Positions 55,425 to 64,000 of a stretch of 64,000 nucleotides of DNA are shown here, piece by piece. Below the pieces are notes generated by a model, which did no database searches, was not told where the DNA came from, and saw nothing but the letters and a program-made list of their open reading frames with translations. Position 1 is the stretch's first letter. The number at the start of each line of letters is the position of its first letter. The DNA is from Luteimonas kalidii. Its GTDB lineage: Bacteria; Pseudomonadota; Gammaproteobacteria; Xanthomonadales; Xanthomonadaceae. The stretch spans positions 62,001 to 126,000 of the forward strand of contig NZ_JARXRO010000001.1 of the NCBI RefSeq assembly GCF_029887935.1, given 5' to 3'. Made by a program: the position numbers and the translations under genes.

Positions 55425-56273
55425 CGCACGACGGTCGTGGCTCCACACCTGGCAGAGCCTCGCAGCCGGGGCGACCACAGGCTGTCGCTGGCGATGCGAT
55501 GCAGGATTGCGGTCCATCCCTCGCATGTAGCGACTACCCGCCGGGGGTTCCGCAACGTGGCGCCGGAGGCGGCGGTGTCCAGCGGGCTGGCATGAACCAA
55601 GCTCAGCCGGTGCCACGTGGCTTGTCGGCACAGTCCGTCGCGGCGGGGGCCGCGACGGAGGCCGCGTTCAACGGACGCCTGCGTCTGCCACCCGAGGCTC
55701 CGGAACGCTTGTAAGCTCGAAACGGAAGGAGCAAGATCCGCCTTGCATGGACGGCGCCAGGGCTTCGGGATGCGGAGATGGCGCTGGGGGCGGAAGGGAT
55801 TTCTGGGGGTAGGGAAACATGTTGGGGGCTCCCGGTCGCTGTTCCAGCGAGCGGCCCGATCTTGGGTCGCGGACATGCGCGCACCTGTGGCAACAGGAAA
55901 CTGTCCTCTATGGTCGGCCATCTTCGACCAACGCCCGTCGTCGCGCTGGTGGATATGACTCGGCAGTTCTCGCCACCGCGCCAGTGTGGCGCATTTGCGT
56001 CTTGCCATGCCCTCCGCTTGGCCGCTCATGCTTTTCGGCCGTGGGGCGACGGTGGCGGGCACGGTGTGCGCGTCATGTAGAGCAGGTGCCGGACAAAGGG
56101 ACGACACCGGAAACGCGAGCGCCAGAAAGCGACCAACGCGACGATCGTCCGCACCATCCCTTCCGGAACTGCCTGGCTGTCTCGGCCCCACGACGAGGTC
56201 GCGGTTCATCAATACGACCCGCCCCGCCCCGCTTGAGCTCTTCCGAGAGCCGCTCTTCGCAGGACACTCCAGG
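55425..56273. other. Long gene-free stretch at the left edge of the RHS island
   Basis: About 850 bp between the kinase gene and the RHS gene. Open frames exist on the minus strand (for example 55319-56212) but have no signal peptide, domain or sensible composition. Sequence composition becomes less GC-rich towards 56200. I see no integrase, direct repeat or tRNA that would define an attachment site. Confidence 0.5.
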
Positions 56274-59200
56274 GTGAAAAAGATGCTGAAAGGAATCGGC
56301 CACGTTGTCGTACTTCTGACGGCCAGCGCGTCGGCACATGCAAATCAGGTCTGGGAGGAGTACGGCAAGCGCATCAACGATAGCTCGACGGCTGCGGCGC
56401 TTCGGGACGACGTATTCGGCGATCGAACCAACCCGGCAAACGGCGAGCTCATGTTCGCGGTCACGGATATAAGCATTCCGGGCAACAGCGGACTGCCTGT
56501 CGAGTTCAGGCGTTCGTTCAGTGTGCGTAGCCGCAATGCTCACTACATCTACAACGACTTCCCACTGGCCGACTGGGAGATCGACCTGCCGAACATCAGC
56601 GGCGTTTTCGCTCCCGACTGGATAAGTGGAGCAGCCGCGACGCCGTACAAGCGCTGCTCCGTGACCACTGTCGGTGCCGCGAGGCCGCCGGCCGTATGGG
56701 TTGGTGCGAACAACAAATTCGAACCGTACGAATTCTGGAGCGGTCATCAACTCAGTCTTCCGGGCGGTGGGGGTGGCGAGCTTCTCCTCCTGCCAGCGGG
56801 CGCGCCGCGGCCCGGCGCTGGCGGCCCCTTCTACTGGACGGCACCGGACCAGACCCGGATTTCCTGCTTGTCGTCGATCCAGAACTGGTCCGGTGGAGGC
56901 GAGGGATTCCTCGCCGTTGCACCCGACGGAACCAAGTACTGGTTCGACTGGATGGCCCAGTATCTGGAGCCGGTCATCGAATCGAGTACGACAGTTGGAG
57001 AGTTCGTCCAACAGACGATCGAGTACCAGCATCCTCGCCGCCGAAACGTCCTCTACCCAACGAGAGTCGAGGATCGATTCGGAAACTGGGTGACGTACAC
57101 CTACACGAACGCACGTACGGATCCACTCAAACTCACGCGAATTCAAGCGAGCGACGGCAGGCAGATCGACGTTGAACACGACACGGCCGGTCGTGTATCC
57201 GTGGTGTCGACGGGTGGACGCTCGTGGACGTACCAGTACACAGCCATCAATAGCGCGGACGACACGCTTGTAGCTGTCATTCAACCCGATCAGTCGAAGT
57301 GGACGATCAACTTCGCGGGCCTGTCAGCTGCCCGGGTCCAATACGTGAAAGGCATTCCCAGTGAACCCTGGCGCTCCTGCATCCACCATGCGGATCTGGC
57401 CGGGCCGAGCAGCTTTACGGGGTCGGTGACTCATCCGGCGGGGGCGAGTGCAGAGTTCACGGTTGCAGTGCAGTTGCACGGCAGATCCAACGTTCCCGTC
57501 AACTGCGTCAATTTTACTGCCCCCAACAACCATGTGAACGACGATCTGCCGTTCTGGCCAATCTCGTATCACGGTCTCGCACTGTCGCAGAAGCGTGTGT
57601 GGGGACCGGGCCTGACGACTGCAGCCTGGTCTTACACATACAACTCACCGCCGACCTTCTACTACCCGAGCGGTGACAGCACGCGACCGATCTGCCCTGT
57701 CGGAATGGATTGCAGTATCCCGCGCTGCACGTCGAGCGAGTGCGCTGGACACTCCACGACGACCATCACAAAGCCCGATGGCCGCTGGCTGCGATACCGC
57801 CATGGCAACAGCTTTCGCTACAACGAGGGGAAGTTGCTCGGGGTTGAGGAAGGAGAGACCGACTCTACGCTTCGCAATACAAGCTACACGCACGATCTCA
57901 GTCGGGTGGATCAAGCCTATCCGGCTCGATGGGGTATCAGCCCGCGCATGAATGGAGAGGGATTCCTTTCGGAATACCACCGGCCAATGCTGTCACGTCG
58001 AATCTTGCAGCAGGGTACGACGCTGACCCAGACAATCTCCGAGATGGATGGGTTTGCGAACCCGACCCGCGTTGTTCGCAGTAGCACGCTCCCCGGCGCC
58101 CCATCCCGCACCGAGGCCACGGCCTACCACGACAACACGGCCAAGTGGATCCTGGGCCAGGTCGCGCAGGTGACGTGTAGCGCTTCGACGCCGGCGAGCA
58201 CGTACTGCAACGGCGGCAGCACCTCGGTGATGTCGCAGACCACGTTTGATCCGACCTGGTCGGTGCCGGTTACCAGCAAGTCGTTCGGCCGCACCGTACA
58301 GACGTTGGGTTGGAATACCACCGCAACGCTCGCCAGCGGCCAGCGCGGCACGGTGACCTCGGTGACCGACGGCAACAGCAAGCTCACCACGCCGGGCAGC
58401 TGGAAGCGCGGCATCCCGCAGTCGATCCGGTACCCGGCCACGCCCGAGGCCACGGCCGGCGCGACGCAGACGGCGGTGGTCAACGACAGCGGCTGGATCA
58501 TGTCGACCGTGGACGAGGCGGGCTTCACCACCGCCTACGACTACGACCCGATGGGCCGGCTCAAGCTGATCGACCATCCCGATGGCGACAGCATCAACTG
58601 GTACGACACCACGCTGACCTTCGAGCCGGTGTCTACCAGCGAGTACGGCATCGCGGCGGGCCACTGGCGCCAGACCGTCAGCACCGGCAACGCCCGCAGG
58701 ATCAGCTACTTCGACGCGCTGTGGCGCCCGCTGGTGGTGCGCGAGTACGACACCGCCAACGCGACGGGCACCCAGCGCTTCTCCCGGTTCACCTACGACC
58801 ACGAGGGGCGGGTGACCTTCGCTTCCTACCCTGGCGCGGTCAACGGGCTGACCACCGGCACCTGGACCTGGTACGACGCGCTCGGCCGGCCCACCCAGGT
58901 CACGCAGGACTCGGAGCTGGGCGCGCTGACGACCAAGACGGAGTACCTGGCCGGGTTCAAGACGCGGGTCACCCCCCCGCGCGGGCAGCCGGCGAACACC
59001 GCGTACCAGACCACGACCAGCTACCTGGCCTGGGACCAGCCCACGACCGAGTTGCCGGTGGCCATCGCCCATCCGGAAGGCGCCTTCACTGACATCTCCC
59101 GCGACCCGTACGGCAAGCCGACCTCGATCAAGCGCCGCAACAGCACCGGTTCGGTGGCGCTGACGCGCAGCTACGTCTACGACGGACGCCAGCAGCTGTG

Positions 59201-62033
59201 CAAGTCGGTCGAGCCGGAGACCGGCGCGACGATCATGTCCTACGACAACGCCGGCAACCTGGGCTGGAGCAAGTCCGGCGCCACCCAGACCGCCACGGGC
59301 ACCTGCAACACCGCCGACATCCCGACCGCCCAGCGCACCATCCGCACCTACGACGGCCGCAACTGGCTGCGGACGCTGAGCTTCCCGGACGGGCGCGGCA
59401 ACCAGAGCTGGACCTACACCCGCGACGGGCTGCCGGCCACCATCAACACCCAGAACAGCGGCACCGGCGACGTCGTCACCAACACCTACGCCTACAACAG
59501 GCGCCGCCTGGTCGAAGACGAGACCTTCGCCGTGAACGGCCAGCTGTGGGCGCTGGACTACACCTATGAGCGCCACGGCCACCTGACCGGCCACACCTCC
59601 CCGGGCGTGGCGGTGGACCTGGCCCCCAACGCCCTGGGCCAGCCGAGCAAGGCCGGCACCTACGCCACGGCGGTGAGCTACTACCCCAACGGCGGGATCA
59701 AGCAGTTCACCTACGGCAACGGGATCAAGCACACGCTGTCCCAGAACGCCCGCGGCCTGCCGGTGAACAGTTGCGACTACGCCGGCACCAGCTGCACGGC
59801 CAGCGCGGTGCTGCACGACAGCTACGACTACGACCAGCATGGCAACGTGGCCGCGATCAGCGACGGCCGCACGGGCAACCGCGGCGACCGCGACATGATC
59901 TACGACGCGCTCGACCGGCTGAAGCGGGCCGTCTCGCCGATGTTCGGCACGGCCGACTACGGCTACACCGTGCTCGACAACCTGGACACGGTGAAGGTAA
60001 GCGGCGGGTCGAAGGCGCGTAACCACACCTACGTGTACGACGCCAAAAACCAACTGACCAACGTCACCAACACCACCGGCGGCGCCACCGTGATCGGCCT
60101 GGGCTACGACGTCCAGGGCAACGTCCAGAACAAGAACGGCGTGACCTACGCGTTCGACCAGGGCAACCGCCTGCGCCAGGGCGCAGGCGAGCAGTACCGT
60201 TACGACGGGCACGGCCGGCGGGTGCTGTCGACGCGCGACGGTCGCAACATCTACTCCCTCTACGGCCAGGACGGCACGCTGCGGTTCCAGCGCGACGAGC
60301 ACACGGGCAAGACGATCGACTACGTGCACCTGGGCGGCAGCCTGGTGGCGCAGGTGGAGAACGCGATCCCGCTGTCGACCCCGACTCTGACCGTGCCGGC
60401 CTCGAGCATGACCGGCAGCTACCCCATCAGCTGGGGCACCTCGGCGCTGGCGACCAAGTACCAGGTGCAGGAGCGCCTGGGCAGCGGCAGCTGGGCGACC
60501 ATCCACGACGCCGCCGGCAACAGCAAGGCGATCAGCGGCAAGGCGGCCGGCACGTGGGGCTACCGGGTGCGGGCGTGCAGCGCGGCGACCTGCGGCAGCT
60601 GGAGCGCGGAGAAGGCGGTGGCGGTGCAACTGCCACCCACGGGCGCGCCGACGCTGACCGTCCCGACGACCGGACTCAACGGCGGGTTCACGGTCAGCTG
60701 GACGGCGGTGGCCGCAGCGAGTGCGTACCAGCTGCAGGAGCGGCAGGGCAGCGGCAGCTGGGTGAGTTATGCGAACAGTTCGGCGCTGAGCCGGGCGATC
60801 ACCGGCAAGGCCGCGGGCAGCTGGAGCTACCAGGTGCGAGCCTGCAACGATGCCGGGTGCGGGGGCTGGTCGGCGATCAAGAGCGTGAATGTGCTGTATC
60901 CGCCGGCCGGACCGCCGACGCTCACGGTGCCGGCCGCGAGCAGTACCGGTAGCTATACGGCGAGCTGGCCGGGCGTGGCCACGGCGAACCGCTACCAGCT
61001 GCAGGAACGACTGGGGACCGCCGCCTGGACAACGATCCAGGAGACGGCAGCAATCTCCAAGGCGCTCAGCGGTCAGGCTGCCGGCCAGTGGAGCTACCAG
61101 GTGCGGGCGTGTAATGACGCCGGCTGTTCGGCATATAGCGCCATCGCGACCATCGTGGTTGTCACGGGTGTTCCGACGCTCACGGCCCCTGCCAGCAGCA
61201 CGTCGGGCAGTTACACCGTCAGCTGGACAGCGGTGACGGCGGCGGCCCGCTACGAGCTGGAGCAGCGCAAGGACGGTGGATCCTGGAGCAAGGTCCACGA
61301 CGCGGCGGCGATCAGCAAGGCGCTCTCTGGCCTCGCGAACGGCACCTACGAGTACCGCGTGCGGGCGTGCGCAGCCACGGTCTGCGCCGGCTACTCGGCC
61401 ATCAAGGCGACGGTGGTGCTCACGGGAGTGCCGACCATCACGGCCCCTGCCACCAACACCACGGGTAGCTATACCGTCAGCTGGACAAGCGTGGCAACCG
61501 CCTCACGGTACGAGCTGGAGCAGCGCAAGGACGCCGGCGCGTGGAGCAAGATCCACGATGCCGCGGCCACGAGCAGGGCGCTGTCGGGGCAGGTGCCCGG
61601 CTCGTACGCCTATCGTGCACGCGCGTGCAAGGGCACGGTCTGCGGAGGCTGGTCGGCCGTAGTCACCACGGCCGTAAGCGGTCCCCCAGGCACGCCGACG
61701 CTGACGGGTCCTGCACTTGCATATCGGAACCTGACGTACTCGCTGAACTGGAGCGCATCCACTGGCGCGACGAATTACGAGCTGCAGGAAGACCCCCGCG
61801 GCGGCGGCTTTGGCACGATCTATACCGGCGGCGGCACCAACACGACCCTCCAGCGCAGTTTGGGGGGCACTTATCGATACCGTGTGCGTGCATGCAACGG
61901 CGCTGGCTGCAGCGCATACTCCACGGTGCACGTGTTGCAGATCGAAGCTGGATGCACCACCTGTCTAACCGCACCTGAGCCCGAGCGCGAGCGCGAGCCG
62001 GACCCGGAGCCTGATCCAGAGGGCGGCGAATGA
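56274..62033 (+). CDS. RHS/YD-repeat protein with six C-terminal fibronectin-III-like repeats, first half of a split RHS system
   Basis: A 1919-aa secreted protein. A signal peptide (MLKGIGHVVVLLTASASAHA) is followed by an N-terminal region typical of Xanthomonad RHS proteins (DISIPGNSGLPVEFRRSF). RHS/YD repeats occupy about 300-1350 (for example GRVTFASYPG, YDALGRPTQVTQDS, YDGHGRRVLSTRDG). Where an RHS protein would normally continue to its core, after HLGGSLVAQVE, six FN3-like repeats of about 87 aa follow (1369-1890; pattern PTLTVPA ... SYTVSWTAVA ... YQVRACNDAGC). The tail is Glu/Arg/Pro-rich. The start may be GTG 56274 or ATG 56283. It lacks the autoproteolytic core and toxin tip, which are encoded by the next gene, overlapping as ATGA. 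Confidence 0.9.
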   Translation: MKKMLKGIGHVVVLLTASASAHANQVWEEYGKRINDSSTAAALRDDVFGDRTNPANGELMFAVTDISIPGNSGLPVEFRRSFSVRSRNAHYIYNDFPLADWEIDLPNISGVFAPDWISGAAATPYKRCSVTTVGAARPPAVWVGANNKFEPYEFWSGHQLSLPGGGGGELLLLPAGAPRPGAGGPFYWTAPDQTRISCLSSIQNWSGGGEGFLAVAPDGTKYWFDWMAQYLEPVIESSTTVGEFVQQTIEYQHPRRRNVLYPTRVEDRFGNWVTYTYTNARTDPLKLTRIQASDGRQIDVEHDTAGRVSVVSTGGRSWTYQYTAINSADDTLVAVIQPDQSKWTINFAGLSAARVQYVKGIPSEPWRSCIHHADLAGPSSFTGSVTHPAGASAEFTVAVQLHGRSNVPVNCVNFTAPNNHVNDDLPFWPISYHGLALSQKRVWGPGLTTAAWSYTYNSPPTFYYPSGDSTRPICPVGMDCSIPRCTSSECAGHSTTTITKPDGRWLRYRHGNSFRYNEGKLLGVEEGETDSTLRNTSYTHDLSRVDQAYPARWGISPRMNGEGFLSEYHRPMLSRRILQQGTTLTQTISEMDGFANPTRVVRSSTLPGAPSRTEATAYHDNTAKWILGQVAQVTCSASTPASTYCNGGSTSVMSQTTFDPTWSVPVTSKSFGRTVQTLGWNTTATLASGQRGTVTSVTDGNSKLTTPGSWKRGIPQSIRYPATPEATAGATQTAVVNDSGWIMSTVDEAGFTTAYDYDPMGRLKLIDHPDGDSINWYDTTLTFEPVSTSEYGIAAGHWRQTVSTGNARRISYFDALWRPLVVREYDTANATGTQRFSRFTYDHEGRVTFASYPGAVNGLTTGTWTWYDALGRPTQVTQDSELGALTTKTEYLAGFKTRVTPPRGQPANTAYQTTTSYLAWDQPTTELPVAIAHPEGAFTDISRDPYGKPTSIKRRNSTGSVALTRSYVYDGRQQLCKSVEPETGATIMSYDNAGNLGWSKSGATQTATGTCNTADIPTAQRTIRTYDGRNWLRTLSFPDGRGNQSWTYTRDGLPATINTQNSGTGDVVTNTYAYNRRRLVEDETFAVNGQLWALDYTYERHGHLTGHTSPGVAVDLAPNALGQPSKAGTYATAVSYYPNGGIKQFTYGNGIKHTLSQNARGLPVNSCDYAGTSCTASAVLHDSYDYDQHGNVAAISDGRTGNRGDRDMIYDALDRLKRAVSPMFGTADYGYTVLDNLDTVKVSGGSKARNHTYVYDAKNQLTNVTNTTGGATVIGLGYDVQGNVQNKNGVTYAFDQGNRLRQGAGEQYRYDGHGRRVLSTRDGRNIYSLYGQDGTLRFQRDEHTGKTIDYVHLGGSLVAQVENAIPLSTPTLTVPASSMTGSYPISWGTSALATKYQVQERLGSGSWATIHDAAGNSKAISGKAAGTWGYRVRACSAATCGSWSAEKAVAVQLPPTGAPTLTVPTTGLNGGFTVSWTAVAAASAYQLQERQGSGSWVSYANSSALSRAITGKAAGSWSYQVRACNDAGCGGWSAIKSVNVLYPPAGPPTLTVPAASSTGSYTASWPGVATANRYQLQERLGTAAWTTIQETAAISKALSGQAAGQWSYQVRACNDAGCSAYSAIATIVVVTGVPTLTAPASSTSGSYTVSWTAVTAAARYELEQRKDGGSWSKVHDAAAISKALSGLANGTYEYRVRACAATVCAGYSAIKATVVLTGVPTITAPATNTTGSYTVSWTSVATASRYELEQRKDAGAWSKIHDAAATSRALSGQVPGSYAYRARACKGTVCGGWSAVVTTAVSGPPGTPTLTGPALAYRNLTYSLNWSASTGATNYELQEDPRGGGFGTIYTGGGTNTTLQRSLGGTYRYRVRACNGAGCSAYSTVHVLQIEAGCTTCLTAPEPEREREPDPEPDPEGGE
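60381..61935 (+). repeat. Six tandem FN3-like coding repeats, about 261-267 bp each
   Basis: Units begin near 60381, 60646, 60911, 61168, 61429 and 61690, each encoding P-T-[LI]-T-x-P. Units 4 and 5 are the most alike (both YELEQRKD and HDAA), suggesting recent duplication; unit 6 is the most diverged. Confidence 0.88.
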
Positions 62034-63010
62034 AACTGCATACACTCCGAGCCGGACTGCGACACCTGTGCGGTCTGCTGCTGAGTGCGGGCCTGCTTGT
62101 TCCCATGACGGCCCGGGCCCAGACCACAGTCAAGTACGTCCATACCGACGCGCTGGGAAGCGTAGTGGCGATGACGGATGCATCCGGCGCCGTGGTCGAG
62201 GGGCGCCGGGAGTACGAGGCCTACGGACAGCAGCTCACGCCTGCCCTGAAGGACGGGCCGGGCTACACCGGCCATGTCCAAGATGCGGCGACGGGCCTGA
62301 CTTACATGCAGCAGCGCTATTACGATCCTATGCTGGGAGTGTTCCTATCCGTGGATCCGGTGACGGCGTACGGCAGCCCGACTAGCCAGTTTCATCGATA
62401 TCGGTATGCAAATAGCAACCCTTACAAGTTCCTTGATCCGGATGGACGGCAAGGAGCGACAGCAGGTGAATTGATGCTGGATTTGGAGTATGGCAATCAA
62501 TACTCAAATGCTCAGGCAGAAACTGTTACAGCGTTTTTCAGGAATTTGCCAAATACTATTGCTGGGATGCTGCTCTGTGGTGGTTGCGACCCAGGCTACG
62601 TCGCTCCTCCAGGTAGCGGTGAGGTAACGTCCGTAGGCAGCCCTTTCGACTCAGCACTCGGATTGAGGGCTGGATTTAACGTCGCCGCCAGAGCTTCCGA
62701 AAGGTCGGTAAGAAGCATGATTTCCGCTGCTTCTCTCGAGCATAAGGATGGCTTGAATGTCGCTGCTCGGAAGCTTACTCAGCATGCACAACGCTCTGGG
62801 TATTTTAGAGAGCCGGTGGGAAGTGTGGCTCAGAAGAATATTCAAGCCTTATCTCAGGTTCGAGATGTTGTGACTGCTCCAAACGCAGTGAGAACAAGTC
62901 TCGGAAGGGGCGGATTTGAGGTTCGAATGGGGCGTGATGGTGCCGGCGTGAGGTTTGATAGAGATGGCTCTTTCAATACGTTCTTGGATCCCAGGAAGCG
63001 AATGGAATGA
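62030..63010 (+). CDS. Secreted RHS core domain with C-terminal toxin-like tip, second half of a split RHS system
   Basis: A 326-aa protein with its own Sec signal peptide (residues 1-30, GLLLSAGLLVPMTARA). It then carries the end of an RHS protein: YVHTDALGSVVAMTDASG, GYTGHVQDAATGLTYMQQRY, YDPMLGVFLSVDP, and the core boundary NPYKFLDPDGR at 130-140. The remaining 190 residues are a variable tip encoded by AT-richer DNA. The last 90 residues (RKLTQHAQRSG ... GAGVRFDRDGSFNTFLDP) resemble C-terminal toxin domains of polymorphic RHS/CDI proteins, but I cannot name the family. The start overlaps the previous stop (ATGA) and the stop overlaps the next start (ATGA). Confidence 0.85.
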   Translation: MKLHTLRAGLRHLCGLLLSAGLLVPMTARAQTTVKYVHTDALGSVVAMTDASGAVVEGRREYEAYGQQLTPALKDGPGYTGHVQDAATGLTYMQQRYYDPMLGVFLSVDPVTAYGSPTSQFHRYRYANSNPYKFLDPDGRQGATAGELMLDLEYGNQYSNAQAETVTAFFRNLPNTIAGMLLCGGCDPGYVAPPGSGEVTSVGSPFDSALGLRAGFNVAARASERSVRSMISAASLEHKDGLNVAARKLTQHAQRSGYFREPVGSVAQKNIQALSQVRDVVTAPNAVRTSLGRGGFEVRMGRDGAGVRFDRDGSFNTFLDPRKRME

Positions 63011-63252
63011 ACAGATTTACGGTGGATTTTGTCTGTCCTGCTGGGTTTGAGAACTTAGCAGCTGAGATTTCCTTCGATGGACAACTGATTTGCCGATTGA
63101 AGAGTGAGCGGTCGGATAATTTGATTGAGGTAGAGTTTTTCTTTGACTATCGTGAACCTTTGGAACAGGTTGTAATCCCACTTGAAGAATTCCTTGAGTT
63201 GATCGACGAGGTCAAGAAAGAGATTCGTGATCTGAGAGCCAAAGCGAGCTAA
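63007..63252 (+). CDS. Small acidic protein, probable immunity protein of the RHS tip
   Basis: An 81-aa protein without signal peptide, rich in Glu and Asp in its second half (VEFFFDYREPLEQVVIPLEE), ending in a helical segment. Its ATG overlaps the stop of the RHS-tip gene and its composition matches the AT-rich tip, so the two form one transferred module. Polymorphic toxins are regularly followed by such an immunity gene. The assignment rests on position, size and acidity, not on a recognised family. Confidence 0.65.
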   Translation: MNRFTVDFVCPAGFENLAAEISFDGQLICRLKSERSDNLIEVEFFFDYREPLEQVVIPLEEFLELIDEVKKEIRDLRAKAS

Positions 63253-63372
63253 GCGGGACGTAGGACAAAACGGGATCGGGTTGGAGCGACCCGGAGTTAT
63301 TCGGACAATGAGCCTAGGGCACATATTCTCAGGAGATTGAGCCGCTTTTTGTATCGAGCGGGAGATTGATAA

Positions 63373-63522
63373 AAGGAACTGGTGGGCGGCCTGTTCGTCA
63401 TCGAGGCGGAGAGCCACGACGAGGCGGTGCGCCTCGCCTCCATGCATCCGGCCGCCACGCTGGGCGAGGAAGGGGGCTGGGCGGTCGAACTCATCCCGAT
63501 CGGCTTCTACCTCGGCGACTGA
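63373..63522 (+). pseudogene. 3' remnant of a YCII-domain (YciI-like) gene
   Basis: The last 49 codons of a YCII-related (DGPF-type) gene: KELVGGLFVIEAESHDEAVR, then LASMHPAATLGE and VELIPIGFYLGD before TGA 63520. Composition returns abruptly to high GC at about 63373, where homology begins, so the N-terminal half was lost at an island junction. No start codon precedes it. Confidence 0.7.
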
Positions 63523-63660
63523 GGCGCGGGGAATGCCGCATGGGACGGGGCGCGCACCCGGCGCATCTGTGGGATCGCGCTGCACACCGGTTTGACCTGC
63601 TCTAGCGGGACGGCCTCTAGCATGGCCGTCAGTCGAGAACGGAATCCTGTGGAGGCGATC

Positions 63661-63801
63661 ATGCACACGCCAGACCGCGCGCACGGCACGCGCGCCACCC
63701 TGTACCGCATGGTGATGGACCAGCATGTCTGCCCCTACGGCCTGAAGGCCCGGCACCTGCTGCGCAGCCAGGGCTTCGCGGTCGACGACCGCTGGCTGCG
63801 A
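63661..63801 (+). pseudogene. Glutaredoxin-family gene, truncated after about 47 codons
   Basis: Begins ATG 63661 with a strong GGAGG 6 nt upstream. It encodes a normal glutaredoxin N-terminus, TLYRMVMDQHVCPYGLKARH, then LLRSQGFAVDDRWLR, with the CPYG redox motif. After DDRWLR the sequence turns without a gap into the reverse complement of a helicase gene, so the second half (cis-Pro and GSH-binding region) is missing. The frame runs on to 63942 but codes antisense helicase. Confidence 0.75.
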
Positions 63802-64000
63802 CATCTCCAGCCGGCGCAGCGCCCGAGTCATTGCGACATAGAGCACGCGCACCTGCTGCTTGTGGTCCGCATCTTCATCAAGGTTGGCCAGCTCACAGAT
63901 CCCAGGAATGAACACCGTGTCGAACTCCAGCCCTTTGCTTGAGTGCATGGCCATCACCTCGACCGAAGCCGGGCCGTTGAACATGGGGCGCCGCTGGTCT
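63796..64000 (-). pseudogene. UvrD/PcrA-type helicase, C-terminal fragment (runs off window), 3' end lost
   Basis: On the minus strand from the window edge: VEVMAMHSSKGLEFDTVFIP (motif V), then VRVLYVAMTRALRRLEMS (motif VI), the signature end of superfamily I helicases. Homology stops near 63796-63801, at the junction with the truncated glutaredoxin gene. Past this point the frame happens to stay open to 63055, through antisense of the glutaredoxin, YCII and immunity genes, so an automatic annotation might show a much longer protein. The N-terminal part lies outside the window and its state is unknown. Confidence 0.75.

Noticed and set aside
55319-56212. 297-codon minus-strand frame in the gap before the RHS gene
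   Set aside because: No start context, no domain, Arg/Ser/Pro-rich composition; overlaps the kinase 3' end.
60381-61935. Regular repeats considered as a CRISPR array
   Set aside because: Units are about 264 bp, in frame and coding for FN3-like domains; no short identical repeats with unique spacers exist anywhere in the window.

Overview
The window is high-GC DNA (most third codon positions are G or C) and reads as chromosome of a Xanthomonadaceae-type gammaproteobacterium, in the Lysobacter/Luteimonas/Xanthomonas range. The reasons are the Xanthomonas/Caulobacter-type TonB-dependent receptors, the recCBD order, the nrdA-nrdB-flavodoxin-thioredoxin string, and Xanthomonad-style short palindromic and interspersed repeats. 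No rRNA, tRNA, CRISPR array, complete transposon or prophage was recognised.

Layout. 1-402: the 5' end of a monomeric isocitrate dehydrogenase gene. 0.7-5.7 kb: a TonB receptor followed by a phosphoesterase lipoprotein. 5.9-12 kb (minus strand): a small lipoprotein, a LysM protein, QueF, a DinB-like protein, two M20 amidohydrolase paralogues separated by the 3' scrap of a glyoxalase-family gene, and a short MscS channel. 12.3-13.9 kb: class I aldolase and nicotinamidase. 14-20.8 kb (minus strand): the ribonucleotide reductase block nrdA, nrdB, flavodoxin, thioredoxin, thioesterase and purU. nrdA has a layered control region: two NrdR-like boxes over a sigma70-type promoter, then a cobalamin riboswitch in the leader. 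21.2-27.2 kb: a tight TonB receptor / amidase / prolyl-oligopeptidase operon that looks built for importing and hydrolysing a peptide or amide. 27.2-29.7 kb: PaiB-like protein and a hormone-sensitive-lipase-type hydrolase, divergent from an AraC regulator. 30-34.2 kb: a membrane-anchored winged-helix/TPR regulator and a secreted protein. 34.2-39.6 kb: tandem repeats, zapE, a hydrolase, a MerC-like protein behind a Zur-like palindrome, a secreted nuclease lipoprotein and a cytochrome c5. 39.8-50.8 kb: recC, recB, recD and an MFS transporter, all stop/start-overlapped. 51.1-55.4 kb: a TonB receptor with an N-terminal carboxypeptidase-regulatory-like domain, followed by its own response regulator and histidine kinase.

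The right end (56.3-64 kb) is accessory. An RHS system is split over two overlapping genes. The first (1919 aa) carries YD repeats and ends in six fibronectin-III-like repeats. The second has its own Sec signal peptide, the RHS core motif and a variable tip. An 81-aa probable immunity gene overlaps the second. The tip and immunity gene are visibly AT-richer than the rest. The island abuts a 5'-truncated YCII-domain gene, a 3'-truncated glutaredoxin gene and the C-terminal part of a UvrD-like helicase gene, so several junctions lie within 700 bp.

Most interesting observations: the double control of a B12-independent ribonucleotide reductase (NrdR boxes plus cobalamin riboswitch), the split RHS/FN3 toxin locus with its junction scars, and short palindromic repeats that have been absorbed in frame into recB and recD.
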